A stretch of 64,000 bases of DNA from Streptomyces sp. PR69 (GTDB lineage Bacteria; Actinomycetota; Actinomycetes; Streptomycetales; Streptomycetaceae), in assembly GCF_026420845.1 (NCBI RefSeq), contig NZ_JAOWCB010000004.1, positions 1 to 64,000 of the forward strand, in the 5' to 3' direction. Under the pieces are notes generated by a model. The model was not told where the DNA came from. It was given only the letters and a program-made list of their open reading frames with translations, and ran no database searches. Of the stretch, positions 1-9,448 are shown piece after piece (position 1 is the first letter of the stretch; each line of letters opens with the position of its first letter). Made by a program: the position numbers and the translations under genes.

Positions 1-970
<970 letters not shown>

Positions 971-1082
971 TCGGCTCTCGTCCCCCATGGTGAACTTCGC
1001 TGTCGGAGGCTGCACTTTATCCAAGGCCGCGTCACCCCCGCAGGGCGCGCCCGCCCGTCCCCACGTGCGATATGGATGGCCC

Positions 1083-1712
1083 ATGAGAGACACGTCGGAA
1101 CTGACGGAGGACCACGGCCGCCGGCTGCCGGTGGTCGCGGGCCTGCTGCTCGCCGCGGGCGGCGGGCGGCGGCTCGGCGGCCGCCCGAAGGCGCTGCTGA
1201 CGCACCGCGGGCGTCCGCTGGTCGAGCATGCCGCGGCGGTGCTGCGGGAGGCGGGCTGCGGCCCGGTGCATGTGGTGCTGGGCGCGGCGGCCGAGCGGGT
1301 GCGGGCGGCGGCCGGGCTGACCGGCTGCACGGTGGTGGACAACCCGGCGTGGGAGGAGGGCATGGGCTCGTCGCTGCGCGCGGGGCTTGCGTCGCTGGCG
1401 GGGACGGGCGCGGACGCGGCGCTGGTGTCCCTGGTGGACCAGCCCGGGATCGGCGTACGGGCCGTGGGCCGGGTCCGTGCCGCGTACCGCTCCCCCGCCA
1501 CTCTGGCGGCGGCCGCGTACGGCGGCGAGCGCGGGCATCCCGTGCTGTTCGGCGCGGACCACTGGGAGGGCGTCGCGGCGAGCGCGGAAGGCGACCGCGG
1601 TGCGCGCGCCTATCTGGCGGCGCACGCCTCGGACGTCACGCTGGTCGAGTGCGGGGATGTGGCCGAGGCGTACGACATCGACACCCCGGACGATCTCGCC
1701 CACCTTGAGTGA
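1083..1712 (+). CDS. MobA/MocA-like molybdopterin nucleotidyltransferase
   Basis: A 209-residue NTP-transferase-like protein. The signature LLAAGGGRRLGGRPKALL near the N-terminus is the nucleotide-binding loop of the MobA/MocA/GlmU fold, followed by LVSLVDQPG, which matches the metal-binding aspartate region, and a C-terminal DIDTPDDL typical of MocA-type cytidylyltransferases. Such enzymes attach CMP to molybdopterin for xanthine-dehydrogenase-family enzymes. A role for the molybdenum hydroxylase at 43083-46968, or for a xanthine dehydrogenase elsewhere, is inference. The ATG at 1083 is chosen because homology starts shortly after it. A TATGGA box ends six bases upstream and no Shine-Dalgarno sequence is visible, so the transcript may be leaderless. 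Confidence 0.8.
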   Translation: MRDTSELTEDHGRRLPVVAGLLLAAGGGRRLGGRPKALLTHRGRPLVEHAAAVLREAGCGPVHVVLGAAAERVRAAAGLTGCTVVDNPAWEEGMGSSLRAGLASLAGTGADAALVSLVDQPGIGVRAVGRVRAAYRSPATLAAAAYGGERGHPVLFGADHWEGVAASAEGDRGARAYLAAHASDVTLVECGDVAEAYDIDTPDDLAHLE

Positions 1713-1761
1713 ACGGCATGGCACTGAGAGCCATGGTCTGTCGACTCAGAGAATCTCGATA

Positions 1762-1801
1762 TCAACAAACCATTGAACTTCCACTATGCGATAACTACTA
1801 T
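1762..1801 (+). promoter_or_regulatory. aceB promoter with purine-regulon type A operator
   Basis: A likely main-sigma promoter: TTGAAC at 1773-1778, 17 bp spacer, TACTAT at 1796-1801. The element TCAACAAACCATTGAAC at 1762-1778 overlaps the -35 box. It matches the elements upstream of catalase (11797-11811 and flank) and uraD (14605-14619 and flank), which overlap -35 boxes in the same register. The surrounding stretch (about 1740-1810) is strikingly AT-rich for this genome. Confidence 0.65.
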
Positions 1802-1967
1802 CCACTGATCAGAAGCGCCCGACAACGCGACGGCGCCTGCGACCGATCCCTCGGAGCCTTGGCACTCAGTGCCGTGAGCACGTCCGCCGCACCGCGGCGC
1901 GCCGCCCGCTCACCCCGACGGCCGCCCGGCACCGCCCGTGAAGCCCGCCCGAAGGAAGTGACCGTTC

Positions 1968-3590
1968 ATGTCCGCACCAGCGCCGTCCCCGCTGGCCATC
2001 GTCGACGCCGAGCCCCTGCCGAGGCAGGACGAGGTCCTCACCGATGCGGCCCTCGCCTTCGTGGCCGAGCTGCACCGGAACTTCACGCCCCGCCGTGATG
2101 AGCTCCTCGCCCGCCGCGCCGAACGCCGCGCCGAGATCGCCCGCACCTCCACCCTCGACTTCCTTCCGGAGACGGCCGCGATCCGCGCCGACGCCTCCTG
2201 GCGGGTCGCCCCGGCCCCGGCCGCGCTGAACGACCGCCGCGTCGAGATCACCGGACCGACCGACCGCAAGATGACGATCAACGCGCTAAACTCCGGCGCG
2301 AAGGTCTGGCTCGCCGACTTCGAGGACGCCTCCGCCCCCACCTGGGAGAACGTCGTCCTCGGCCAGCTCAATCTGATCGACGCCTACACCCGGAACATCG
2401 ACTTCACGGACGAGCGCACCGGCAAGTCCTACGCCCTGCGCCCCGCCGAGGAGCTGGCCACGGTCGTGATGCGCCCCCGCGGCTGGCATCTGGACGAGCG
2501 CCACCTCCAGCTGGACGGCCGTGCGGTCCCCGGCGCGCTGGCCGACTTCGGCCTGTACTTCTTCCACAACGCCAAGCGCCTGATCGAGCTGGGCAAGGGG
2601 CCGTACTTCTACCTCCCGAAGACCGAGTCGCATCTGGAGGCCCGCCTCTGGAACGACGTCTTCGTCTTCGCCCAGGACTACCTGGGCATCCCGCAGGGCA
2701 CCGTCCGCGCCACCGTCCTCATCGAGACGATCACGGCCGCGTACGAGATGGAGGAGATCCTCTACGAGCTCCGCGACCACGCCTCCGGCCTCAACGCGGG
2801 CCGCTGGGACTACCTCTTCTCCATCGTCAAGAACTTCCGCGACGGCGGCGAGAAGTTCGTCCTCCCCGACCGCAACGCGGTGACGATGACCGCGCCCTTC
2901 ATGCGCGCGTACACCGAACTCCTCGTCCGCACCTGCCACAAGCGCGGCGCGCACGCCATCGGCGGCATGGCCGCCTTCATCCCCTCGCGCCGCGACGCCG
3001 AGGTGAACAAGGTCGCCTTCGAGAAGGTCAAGGCCGACAAGGACCGCGAGGCGCACGACGGCTTCGACGGCTCCTGGGTCGCCCACCCCGACCTCGTCCC
3101 GATCGCCATGGCCTCCTTCGACGCGGTCCTCGGCGACAAGCCCAACCAGAAGGACCGCCTCCGCGAGGACGTCTCCGTGGCCCCCGGCGACCTGATCGCC
3201 ATCGACACCCTCGACGCCCGCCCGACGTACGAGGGCCTCCGCAACGCCGTCCAGGTCGGCATCCGCTATATCGAGGCATGGCTCCGCGGCCTGGGCGCGG
3301 TCGCCATCTTCAACCTGATGGAGGACGCCGCCACCGCCGAGATCTCCCGCTCCCAGATCTGGCAGTGGATCAACGCAGGCGTCACCTTCGAAAACGGCGA
3401 ACGCGCCACCCCCGACCTCGCCCGCAAGGTCGCCGCCGAGGAACTCGCCGCCATCCGCGAGGAGATCGGCGAGGAAGCCTTCACCTCCGGCAACTGGCAG
3501 CAGGCCCACGACCTGCTGCTGAAGGTCGCGCTGGACGAGAACTACGAGGACTTCCTCACGCTCCCGGCGTACGAGCAGCTGAAGGGCTGA
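1968..3590 (+). CDS. aceB: Malate synthase A
   Basis: Condenses glyoxylate with acetyl-CoA to malate. The 540-residue length fits the monomer-type malate synthase A family. Family blocks are clear: the N-terminal FLPETAAIR region, [19 protein letters not shown] in the barrel, [18 protein letters not shown], and [18 protein letters not shown] Shine-Dalgarno-like GAAGGAAGTGACC precedes the ATG at 1968. In this setting it offers a way to use glyoxylate from ureide breakdown, alongside the Gcl route encoded at 26465-28252. The promoter element it shares with catalase and uraD supports membership of the purine-catabolic regulon rather than, or in addition to, a classical glyoxylate shunt, for which no isocitrate lyase is seen here. 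Confidence 0.95.
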   Translation: MSAPAPSPLAIVDAEPLPRQDEVLTDAALAFVAELHRNFTPRRDELLARRAERRAEIARTSTLDFLPETAAIRADASWRVAPAPAALNDRRVEITGPTDRKMTINALNSGAKVWLADFEDASAPTWENVVLGQLNLIDAYTRNIDFTDERTGKSYALRPAEELATVVMRPRGWHLDERHLQLDGRAVPGALADFGLYFFHNAKRLIELGKGPYFYLPKTESHLEARLWNDVFVFAQDYLGIPQGTVRATVLIETITAAYEMEEILYELRDHASGLNAGRWDYLFSIVKNFRDGGEKFVLPDRNAVTMTAPFMRAYTELLVRTCHKRGAHAIGGMAAFIPSRRDAEVNKVAFEKVKADKDREAHDGFDGSWVAHPDLVPIAMASFDAVLGDKPNQKDRLREDVSVAPGDLIAIDTLDARPTYEGLRNAVQVGIRYIEAWLRGLGAVAIFNLMEDAATAEISRSQIWQWINAGVTFENGERATPDLARKVAAEELAAIREEIGEEAFTSGNWQQAHDLLLKVALDENYEDFLTLPAYEQLKG

Positions 3591-3745
3591 CCGCACAGCA
3601 GTCACGCAGCGCCGCGCGTACGGGGCCGCCGTACTCATACGGTGGGTATCTGTACATGCACAATCGGTAGACAGTACGGCGTACCGGCCATAAACCTGGA
3701 CGAGTTGCAGCGGGGAGGAGCGACCGTGGGAAAGGTGTCCGGGAT

Positions 3746-4603
3746 ATGGCCGACTACAACGACAACGGCAACGACAACGACAACAGCAGCACCAACGACG
3801 AGGCCTCCGACAGCCTTAAGGGCTTCGGGGAGGTAGTCAAGGCCTTCCGGGAACACCGGGGCCTGTCGCGGGAGGAGTTCGCGCCCAAGGTGTGCTGCTC
3901 GAAGCACACGGTGGCCTCGGTGGAACTGGGGCGGCGGTTTCCGCCGCCCCAGTTCCCGGAGTTGGCGGATGAGGCGCTGGACGCGTTCGGCGTCATCAAG
4001 CGGGCGGCCAAGCATGTGTCGCGGAGCAACCCGGGGCTGGCGACATGGTTCCTGAGGTGGGCGGCGCTGGAGCGGGAGGCGCGGTGGCTCGACACGTACG
4101 AGTGCCGGCTGGTGCCGGGCCTGTTGCAGAGCGAGGCGTACGCACGCAAGCTGTTCGAGAACCGCATTCCGCCACTGAGTGACGAGCAGATCGCCGAGCA
4201 GCTGACGGCCCGACAGGAACGTCAGCGCCTGCTGACGGAACGGCCGAACTGCGCCTTCAGCTTTGTACTGGAGGAGCATCTGTTCCTGCGCAGGATGGGC
4301 GGAGTCGAGGTCACACGGGGGCTCATCGACCATGTGCTGGACGTCGGGTCGCTGCGGAATGTCGCGATCCAGCTCATGCCCCTGATCAGGGAGGAGCACT
4401 GCGCCATGGACGGCCCCATGCGCATCCTGGAGACCCCGCAGCTCGAGCGCTTCGCCTACTGCGAGGGGCAGGAGAGCGGACAGTTCATCTCCGACCGGAA
4501 CACCATCAGCACACTCCAGATGCGGTATGCGAAACTGCGTTCGCAGGCACTCACCCCGGAAGACTCCGCGGATCTGCTGAAGAGACTGCGAGGAGCGCTA
4601 TGA
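3746..4603 (+). CDS. XRE-family regulator, HTH plus DUF5753 (Scr1 type)
   Basis: A 285-residue cytoplasmic DNA-binding protein. An acidic Asn/Asp-rich head (residues 1-20) is followed by a helix-turn-helix domain (FREHRGLSREEFAPKVCCSK, about 33-85) and a C-terminal DUF5753 region beginning near WLDTYECRLVPGLLQSEAYA. This two-domain type occurs in many copies in Streptomyces, almost always next to a DUF397 protein, as here. The ATG at 3746 is the only in-frame start near the homology. The next gene overlaps it by four bases (ATGA), implying translational coupling. Family knowledge suggests a regulator whose activity is modulated by its small partner; the target genes cannot be inferred. Confidence 0.88.
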   Translation: MADYNDNGNDNDNSSTNDEASDSLKGFGEVVKAFREHRGLSREEFAPKVCCSKHTVASVELGRRFPPPQFPELADEALDAFGVIKRAAKHVSRSNPGLATWFLRWAALEREARWLDTYECRLVPGLLQSEAYARKLFENRIPPLSDEQIAEQLTARQERQRLLTERPNCAFSFVLEEHLFLRRMGGVEVTRGLIDHVLDVGSLRNVAIQLMPLIREEHCAMDGPMRILETPQLERFAYCEGQESGQFISDRNTISTLQMRYAKLRSQALTPEDSADLLKRLRGAL

Positions 4604-4839
4604 GCACGGATCTGGTCTGGTTCAAGAGCAGCTACAGCGGCAGCTCGGGTGACGACTGCGTCGAAGTGGCCCTCTCCTGGCGGAAGTCCAGCTACAGCAG
4701 CGGCGACGGAGATAGTTGCGTCGAGGTCGCCTCCTCCCCCGACACCGTCCACATCCGCGACTCCAAGCTCCACCCCAGCCCCCACCTCACCGTCTCCGCC
4801 CCCACCTGGTCCCGTTTCCTGGAGCTCACCGCACCGTGA
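4600..4839 (+). CDS. DUF397 partner protein with duplicated N-terminus
   Basis: A 79-residue DUF397 protein, the usual partner of the upstream XRE regulator and translationally coupled to it through ATGA. Family hallmarks are the WxKSSYS motif, CVEVA and VHIRDSK. Unusually the N-terminal block occurs twice: WFKSSYSGSSGDDCVEVA at residues 7-24 and WRKSSYSSGDGDSCVEVA at 27-44, a 20-residue period. Ordinary DUF397 proteins have this block once. The rest of the domain (TVSAPTWSRFL) follows only the second copy, so the first copy looks like an internal tandem duplication. The reading frame is intact. Function remains that of a probable regulator partner. Confidence 0.82.
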   Translation: MSTDLVWFKSSYSGSSGDDCVEVALSWRKSSYSSGDGDSCVEVASSPDTVHIRDSKLHPSPHLTVSAPTWSRFLELTAP

Positions 4840-4846
4840 GGCCGGG

Positions 4847-5426
4847 CAGGCACCCCGTCTTCACCACGACGGCGGCAACCTCCCCGGACGTACCCCGCCC
4901 CACCCAGACGGGGTACGTCCCATCACCGCCGGTCCAGAACTGCACAAGGTCGGCGGCGAAGTCCTCGTCGACACCCGGCTGAAGTAGTAGGGCAGGTCTT
5001 CCACCACACCTGGGAGGCTCTCCTCCAGCGCCTCCCGCCACCGCCCTGCCAGGATCGGCCATGCCTCCGCGTCGGCGAACCCGCCCAGCGCTGAGTCCGT
5101 GTCGTACCCGTAGGCGTGGCCGGCTTCGAGGAGCCTGGCGTCTTCGCCCTCGCCCAGCCCCATCTCCCACACCGACACAGGCTCATCACTCACCTTGAGC
5201 CGGACCGCTGCGATCCGCCCCTCGGACCGGGCTTGCGCCTCCGGATCGCCGCTCCCGTGGGAAACAGCTCCAGTGAGCCCTCACGGCAGGCTCCGGAGAT
5301 CTCGATGGCGTCCGGACCGTCGTACTCGTACGTGTGGACATATCTGCGCAGCAGCCGAGTGCCATCGTCGAGCAACCGCAAATCGAGTTGACAGAAGCGC
5401 CGTCCCTGCTCGTCGTACCCCCACAC
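4847..5426 (-). pseudogene. DUF4241-like gene broken by frameshifts
   Basis: On the minus strand three pieces read in different frames. A first segment from about 5426 begins MWGYDEQGRRFCQLDLRLLD. A middle segment reads EGRIAAVRLKVSDEPVSVWE and then YGYDTDSALGGFADAEAW, which resembles DUF4241. A last segment reads DEDFAADLVQFWTGGDG, YPVWVGR and ends near 4847, matching the usual DUF4241 C-terminus. The switch between middle and last segments is near 4980-4990 (after DLPYYFSRV). The switch between first and middle is near 5240, and the link to the first segment is less certain. Two frameshifts make a functional product unlikely. DUF4241 function is not known to me. Confidence 0.5.
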
Positions 5427-5489
5427 CCCTCAGTCCCCACGTCCTCGATTTCATGGACAACTCTCCACGATCGACAACGGGCACGCAGG

Positions 5490-5528
5490 CCGACGCCCGA
5501 GCCTCGGGGGTTGAGGCTCGGGCGTCGG
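5490..5528 (-). terminator. 16-bp perfect hairpin
   Basis: Positions 5490-5505 (CCGACGCCCGAGCCTC) pair perfectly with 5513-5528 around a 7-base loop. It lies just beyond the 3' end of the truncated MFS transporter (stop at 5586, minus strand), so it is probably that gene's surviving terminator. It could also serve the DUF4241-like remnant's other side as a bidirectional terminator. Confidence 0.6.
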
Positions 5529-5585
5529 GCGGAGGCCCTGGCCGAGTGCCGGGTACGGGGGATCCCGGCGGCCGTGGGGCGTGGT

Positions 5586-5782
5586 TCAGTGGCCGGCGTC
5601 GACCAGCGGCTTCGACGACTCCTCGCCGGGCCGCGACTCCGCGTCGGCCGCCGCCGTGCCCTTGCCGCTCTTCATCAGGAAGAGGGCGAGCACGGCGGCG
5701 GCGACGACACCCGCGCCTCCGGCCAGGAAGCTCGCCGACATCGCACTGGTGAACGCGTCGTTGGCGGAGGTGACCAGCCCGC
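5586..5782 (-). pseudogene. 3' remnant of an MFS (DHA2-type) transporter
   Basis: Only the last 60 or so residues remain: the last extracytoplasmic loop SANDAFTSAMSASFLAGG, a final membrane helix AGVVAAAVLALFLMK, and a short charged tail ending at the stop at 5586. This is the normal C-terminal end of EmrB/QacA-type 14-helix drug exporters. Upstream of about 5782 the sequence changes abruptly into the acyl-CoA oxidase remnant on the other strand, so the other helices are missing. The normal terminator-like hairpin beyond its stop is still present. The fragment has no start and should be inactive. Confidence 0.7.
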
Positions 5783-6542
5783 CACCCACACCGAGGAGAA
5801 CCGCGAGGAGGTCGAGCGGCTCACGGCGATCGCCAAGGGCTGGATCACCTGGCAGGCCCGGACGATCACCGCCGAGTGCCGCGAACGCTGCGGCGCGCAG
5901 GGCCTGTTCCCCGAGAACGGCATCGCGGATCTGCCGGCCAGCATCGAGGGCGGCATCACCGCCGAGGGCGACAACCTGGTGATCTGGGTGAAGGCCGCGT
6001 CCGAGATGGTCTTCGGCCATCAGACGGCCCTGCCGGACGCCATGCCGGCCGGCGGCCTGGCGGACCTGCCCTTCCTCAGGGGCCTGTTCGCCCAGGTCGA
6101 GGCGGTCTGGCAGGCGCGCGCCCGCACAGCCCTGCGCGCCGGTCCGGCCGGCGACCCGATCGGCCGCTGGAACGTCACCTCTGCCTCGGCCCTGGAGATG
6201 GTGTCCGTCCACGCCCGGCTGCAGGCCGCGGACGCGCTCGCGGCCGCGGCGGAGCGGGCTGCGGACCCGACGGCCCGGTCGCTGCTTCTCTCCCTGTGCC
6301 GGCTGTTCCTGCTGCGCCAGATCCGCGAGCACACAGGGGATCTGCTCGCCGAGGGGCATCTGACCGCTGATCAGGTGCGGGAACTGCCCGATGCGCTGGA
6401 CGCCGTCGTGGCCGACCTCGCTCCGCACATGATGACCCTGGTCGACGCCTTCGACTTCCCGCCCGAGATGCTGTCCGCGATCCCGATCGCCAGCGGCGGA
6501 TCGATCGCACGGACCGCGTCGCGGGTGGCGGTCCCCTGCTGA
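5783..6542 (+). pseudogene. 3' remnant of an acyl-CoA oxidase/dehydrogenase
   Basis: About 250 residues of the C-terminal all-helical part of an acyl-CoA oxidase-type flavoprotein. Recognisable stretches are EEVERLTAIAKGWITWQART, ASIEGGITAEGDNLVIWVKA and the tail DAFDFPPEMLSAIP. Full-length family members are about 550-700 residues, and the FAD- and substrate-binding halves are missing. The reading frame is open from the junction near 5783 to the stop at 6540-6542, but there is no plausible start or ribosome-binding site and the fragment begins inside a helix. It abuts the MFS remnant with essentially no spacer, so one deletion probably removed the 5' parts of both genes and whatever lay between. 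Confidence 0.7.
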
Positions 6543-6647
6543 GGCCGGGCGCACCGGCGCCGGCCGTCCGCTGAGCGCTCAACCCGAGGGGTCCCGCCCC
6601 GCCCCGCCACGCCGGGCCGCGGGCGGGCCTCCTCGCACACCCCGGGA

Positions 6648-8105
6648 TCAGGCGACCTTCGGCGCCGCCCGCATGCCGATGTACACGCATCCCGTGCCGT
6701 CCGCGAGCGTGGAGAACACCACCGGCATCCAGTCCGCGCTGTACGCCCCGGAGCCCGGCCCCGCGAAGACCTGCGGCGCGACGGGCACGAGGTCCATCTC
6801 CAGCGGCGGCGAGAAGTCCTTCATCCCGCCAACGAACTCGTACACCAGACGCCCCGCGCCTCCCTGCTCGCTGACGGTGATGCGCACACCCTCCCGCTCG
6901 TAGACCCCGGTCAGCGGAGCGAGGTCCACGGCGGGCGGCTGCGCGGGCGGCCCGAACGGCGCCGGCAACCGCACCCCGGCCAGTTCGCGCAGCAGCTCGC
7001 CGAACAGCTCCTCGTACAGCCGGCGTGCGTCGCCGCCGTTGGTGAGCAGCACCACCACGACGCCCGCCTCGGGTGCCACCCGGAGGAAGCCGTACTGTCC
7101 GATCGACGCCCCGTCGTGCCCAAAGCCCGGCGCGCCGAACCAGTCGTAGAGGGTCCAGCCCAGACCCCAGCCGTCCGCGCTGACCGTCCACTTGTCGGGC
7201 ACGTCGACCTCGCGCCGCTGCATCGCGCGGACGCCGCCGTGGGTGAGCAGTCGGGCGCCGTCCGCGGCAAGGCCGCCGTCGAGGTGCATCTTGGCAAGCC
7301 GTACGACGTCCCCGGCGGCGGCGAGCACCCGCCCGTACGGGCCCGCCGACCGCGGCATCAGATCCCAGGCCGGCGCCGGGTCCGGGTCCTGCCCCAGATC
7401 GCCGAGGTGCCCCATCGCCGTGCGGTGCGCCAGCGCCTCCTCGGGCAGGGTCATGGTCCTGGTCAGCCCCAGGGGCGTGAGCAGCCGTTCCCTGAGCGCC
7501 TCGTCCCAGGTGCTCCCGGTGAGCACCTCCACGATCCGGCCGAGCACGTTGTAGCCGAGGCTGCTGTACGAGACGGCCGTGCCGGGAGGGCAGTCGAGCC
7601 CCACCTCCGCGGCGGCCTCGACATAGCGGGCGAGGCAGTCGTCACCGCGCCCGGAGTCATAGGTGAAGTCACAGGTGAGCCCGCTGGTGTGGGAGAGCAG
7701 TCGGCGGACGGTGATGAGCCGGGTGGTCCCGGGGTCCCCCGCGGTGAAGTCGGGCAGCACGTCCGTCACGGGCGCGTCGAGGTCCAGACGGCCCTCGTCG
7801 ACGAGCTGCATGACCAGGGTGGCCGTATAGATCTTGGCCAGCGAGCCGAGCTGGAACACCGAGTCGGAGGTCGCCTCGACGCCGGTCCCGCGGTGCAGGA
7901 TGCCGCTCGCCATCTCGTGGACCTGGCCATGGGCGAGAACGGCCAGGCAGGCGCCCGGCACATGGTGGGCCTCGCGCAGCCGGTCGAGACGGGCCTGCCA
8001 GTGATCGACGTAGAACCTGCGCCTCTGCGAGTCGGCTGCGCCCCAGCTGCCGCTGGCCTCCCAGTTGCCCTGGGTGTCCCAACTGACCTTCTCCTTCTGC
8101 GGCAT
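6648..8105 (-). CDS. Class C beta-lactamase-related serine hydrolase
   Basis: A 485-residue penicillin-binding-protein-like serine hydrolase. The catalytic tetrad SLAK occurs in FQLGSLAKIYTATLVMQL (SxxK), the YxN element is YSSLGYNVLG, and the domain ends with GHDGASIGQYGF and VVVLLTNGG, as in class C/esterase EstB-like enzymes. No secretion signal is seen, so it may act in the cytoplasm on peptide or ester substrates. The ATG at 8105 is chosen because GGAGGGG lies just upstream; the frame is open to 8165 but has no better start. It diverges from the TetR regulator at 8438, and the shared intergenic region carries inverted repeats, so it is probably that repressor's target. Confidence 0.85.
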   Translation of the reverse strand: MPQKEKVSWDTQGNWEASGSWGAADSQRRRFYVDHWQARLDRLREAHHVPGACLAVLAHGQVHEMASGILHRGTGVEATSDSVFQLGSLAKIYTATLVMQLVDEGRLDLDAPVTDVLPDFTAGDPGTTRLITVRRLLSHTSGLTCDFTYDSGRGDDCLARYVEAAAEVGLDCPPGTAVSYSSLGYNVLGRIVEVLTGSTWDEALRERLLTPLGLTRTMTLPEEALAHRTAMGHLGDLGQDPDPAPAWDLMPRSAGPYGRVLAAAGDVVRLAKMHLDGGLAADGARLLTHGGVRAMQRREVDVPDKWTVSADGWGLGWTLYDWFGAPGFGHDGASIGQYGFLRVAPEAGVVVVLLTNGGDARRLYEELFGELLRELAGVRLPAPFGPPAQPPAVDLAPLTGVYEREGVRITVSEQGGAGRLVYEFVGGMKDFSPPLEMDLVPVAPQVFAGPGSGAYSADWMPVVFSTLADGTGCVYIGMRAAPKVA

Positions 8106-8126
8106 GACCCCTCCATCGACGACGAC

Positions 8127-8161
8127 GCGTACAGCATTCTCAGGATGCGCACACTGTACGC
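8127..8161 (-). promoter_or_regulatory. Inverted repeat upstream of the serine hydrolase
   Basis: GCGTACAG at 8127-8134 and CTGTACGC at 8154-8161 form a perfect 8-bp inverted repeat with arms about 2.5 helical turns apart, 22-56 bp upstream of the hydrolase start. The half-site TGTACGCA recurs inside the TetR promoter at 8321-8328, which suggests that the TetR protein binds both. The rest of this 332-bp divergent region shows no gene. Confidence 0.5.
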
Positions 8162-8313
8162 ACAATCATGCGCCGCGCACAAGCGGTGACTCTGAGCCGA
8201 CAATGAGGCACTCACCCTGCGCGGCGCTCGCCGGCCAGAGTGCGTGGCGGGTCTCGGGAGAAGCCAGACACGGCGCACGCCGGCCGCTGAACGCCGACGG
8301 CGTTCCCGGGCCG

Positions 8314-8341
8314 TTGCGGCTGTACGCAGCATGCGTAGGGT
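8314..8341 (+). promoter_or_regulatory. TetR-gene promoter with palindromic operator
   Basis: TTGCGG at 8314-8319, 16-bp spacer, TAGGGT at 8336-8341. Within the spacer lies the perfect palindrome TACGCAGCATGCGTA (8323-8337). An operator between -35 and -10 is a normal place for TetR-family autorepression. Confidence 0.55.
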
Positions 8342-8437
8342 GTGCGCTAAGGTCGTCGCCGTTGTCGCGGGACGCAGCCGGTGATCAACTGCAGCGACTG
8401 GACAGCGAACTCACGCTTGCGGACGAGGAGGAAGCCC

Positions 8438-9175
8438 ATGCCATCCCGATCCCCCTCCCGGGAGCAGGCGATCCCGTCGGTGTGGACCCGTCCGCGGGGT
8501 GGACGGGAGCAGCCGGCGCTGAGCAGGGAGCAGATCGTCACCGAAGCCGTGCGCCTGCTCGACACAGAGGGCATCGACGCGCTGAGCATGCGCAAGCTGG
8601 GCAACCGGCTCGGCGCGGGAGCCACGTCGCTGTACCGGCACGTGGCCAACAAGGACGAGCTGATCGAGCTGGCCGTGGACGAGATCTACGGTGAGATCGA
8701 CGCACCAGGCGCCACGGACCCCGCGCGCTGGCGCGAGGAAGCGGCCCAGTGCGCGCACAGCCTGCGCGGCACGATGCTGCGCCACCCCTGGATCGCCTCG
8801 GTGCTGGGCGAGATGGGCATGTCGTACCTCGGTCCGAACTGGATGCGCCTGTCGGAGGGGCTGCTCGGCGTGTTCACCTCGGCGGGGTTCCCGGCGGACG
8901 AGGCGGACCCGGCCATGGCGACGCTCATCGCCTATGTCACGGGCATGGCGACCAGCGAGGCCGCCTGGCTGACGGTTCTGGCCCGCAGCGGCCAGGACGA
9001 GCAGGAGTGGGTGGAGCGGCTGTGGCCGGCGGCGGAACAGGCCGCCCTGGCCTATCCCCGGCTGCGCGAGAGCTATGCGCAGCAGCGGGGCAAGGACCCC
9101 CGGGCCGCCCGGGAGAGGGATTTCCAGTACGGGCTGGAGCGGGTGCTGGACGGCCTGGAGACCCGTCTGCGGTAA
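8438..9175 (+). CDS. TetR-family transcriptional regulator
   Basis: A 245-residue repressor. The N-terminal helix-turn-helix is clear: LSREQIVTEAVRLLDTEG, then MRKLGNRLGAGATSLYRHVA and NKDELIELAVDEIYGEI, the standard TetR signature. The C-terminal two-thirds is a helical ligand-binding domain of the TetR_C type with a Leu/Ala-rich core. The ATG at 8438 follows GAGGAGGAAGCCC. The gene is divergent from the serine hydrolase, and its own promoter spacer contains a palindrome, so autoregulation and control of the hydrolase are likely. The ligand is unknown. Confidence 0.9.
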   Translation: MPSRSPSREQAIPSVWTRPRGGREQPALSREQIVTEAVRLLDTEGIDALSMRKLGNRLGAGATSLYRHVANKDELIELAVDEIYGEIDAPGATDPARWREEAAQCAHSLRGTMLRHPWIASVLGEMGMSYLGPNWMRLSEGLLGVFTSAGFPADEADPAMATLIAYVTGMATSEAAWLTVLARSGQDEQEWVERLWPAAEQAALAYPRLRESYAQQRGKDPRAARERDFQYGLERVLDGLETRLR

Positions 9176-9286
9176 TCGAAGGAACCGATCCGGGCGTTCG
9201 GGACCTTCCATGGGGTCGGCCTTGTGCCGGGTGCGCGCGGCGGCCCAGGCTGGGGACGTTGTCCACGTCATCCCTGGAGGTGGGGC

Positions 9287-9448
9287 GTGGTCCGGAACGA
9301 GGACGGCGACCGGTTCGTCGTGGTGCTCAACGGCGAGGAGCAGTACTCGATCTGGGCGGAGGGCCGGGAGCTGCCCACCGGGTGGCGGGAGGCCGGGTTC
9401 TCGGGGACCAGGGAGGAGTGCCTCGCGCACGTGGACGACGTCTGGAGG
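9287..9448 (+). pseudogene. MbtH-like gene, 3' end lost
   Basis: Starts at a GTG preceded by GGAGG and reads VVRNEDGDRFVVVLNGEEQY, SIWAEGRELPTGW and then GTREECLAHVDDVW. These are the conserved blocks of MbtH proteins (the S-x-W pair, P-x-GW, and ECL-x-x-V-x-x-x-W), which act as chaperones of NRPS adenylation domains. Immediately after the last Trp, at about 9441-9448, similarity switches frame to an adenylation-domain tail, so the final residues of MbtH are missing. The frame runs on to 9934 only as out-of-frame sequence. Confidence 0.6.
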
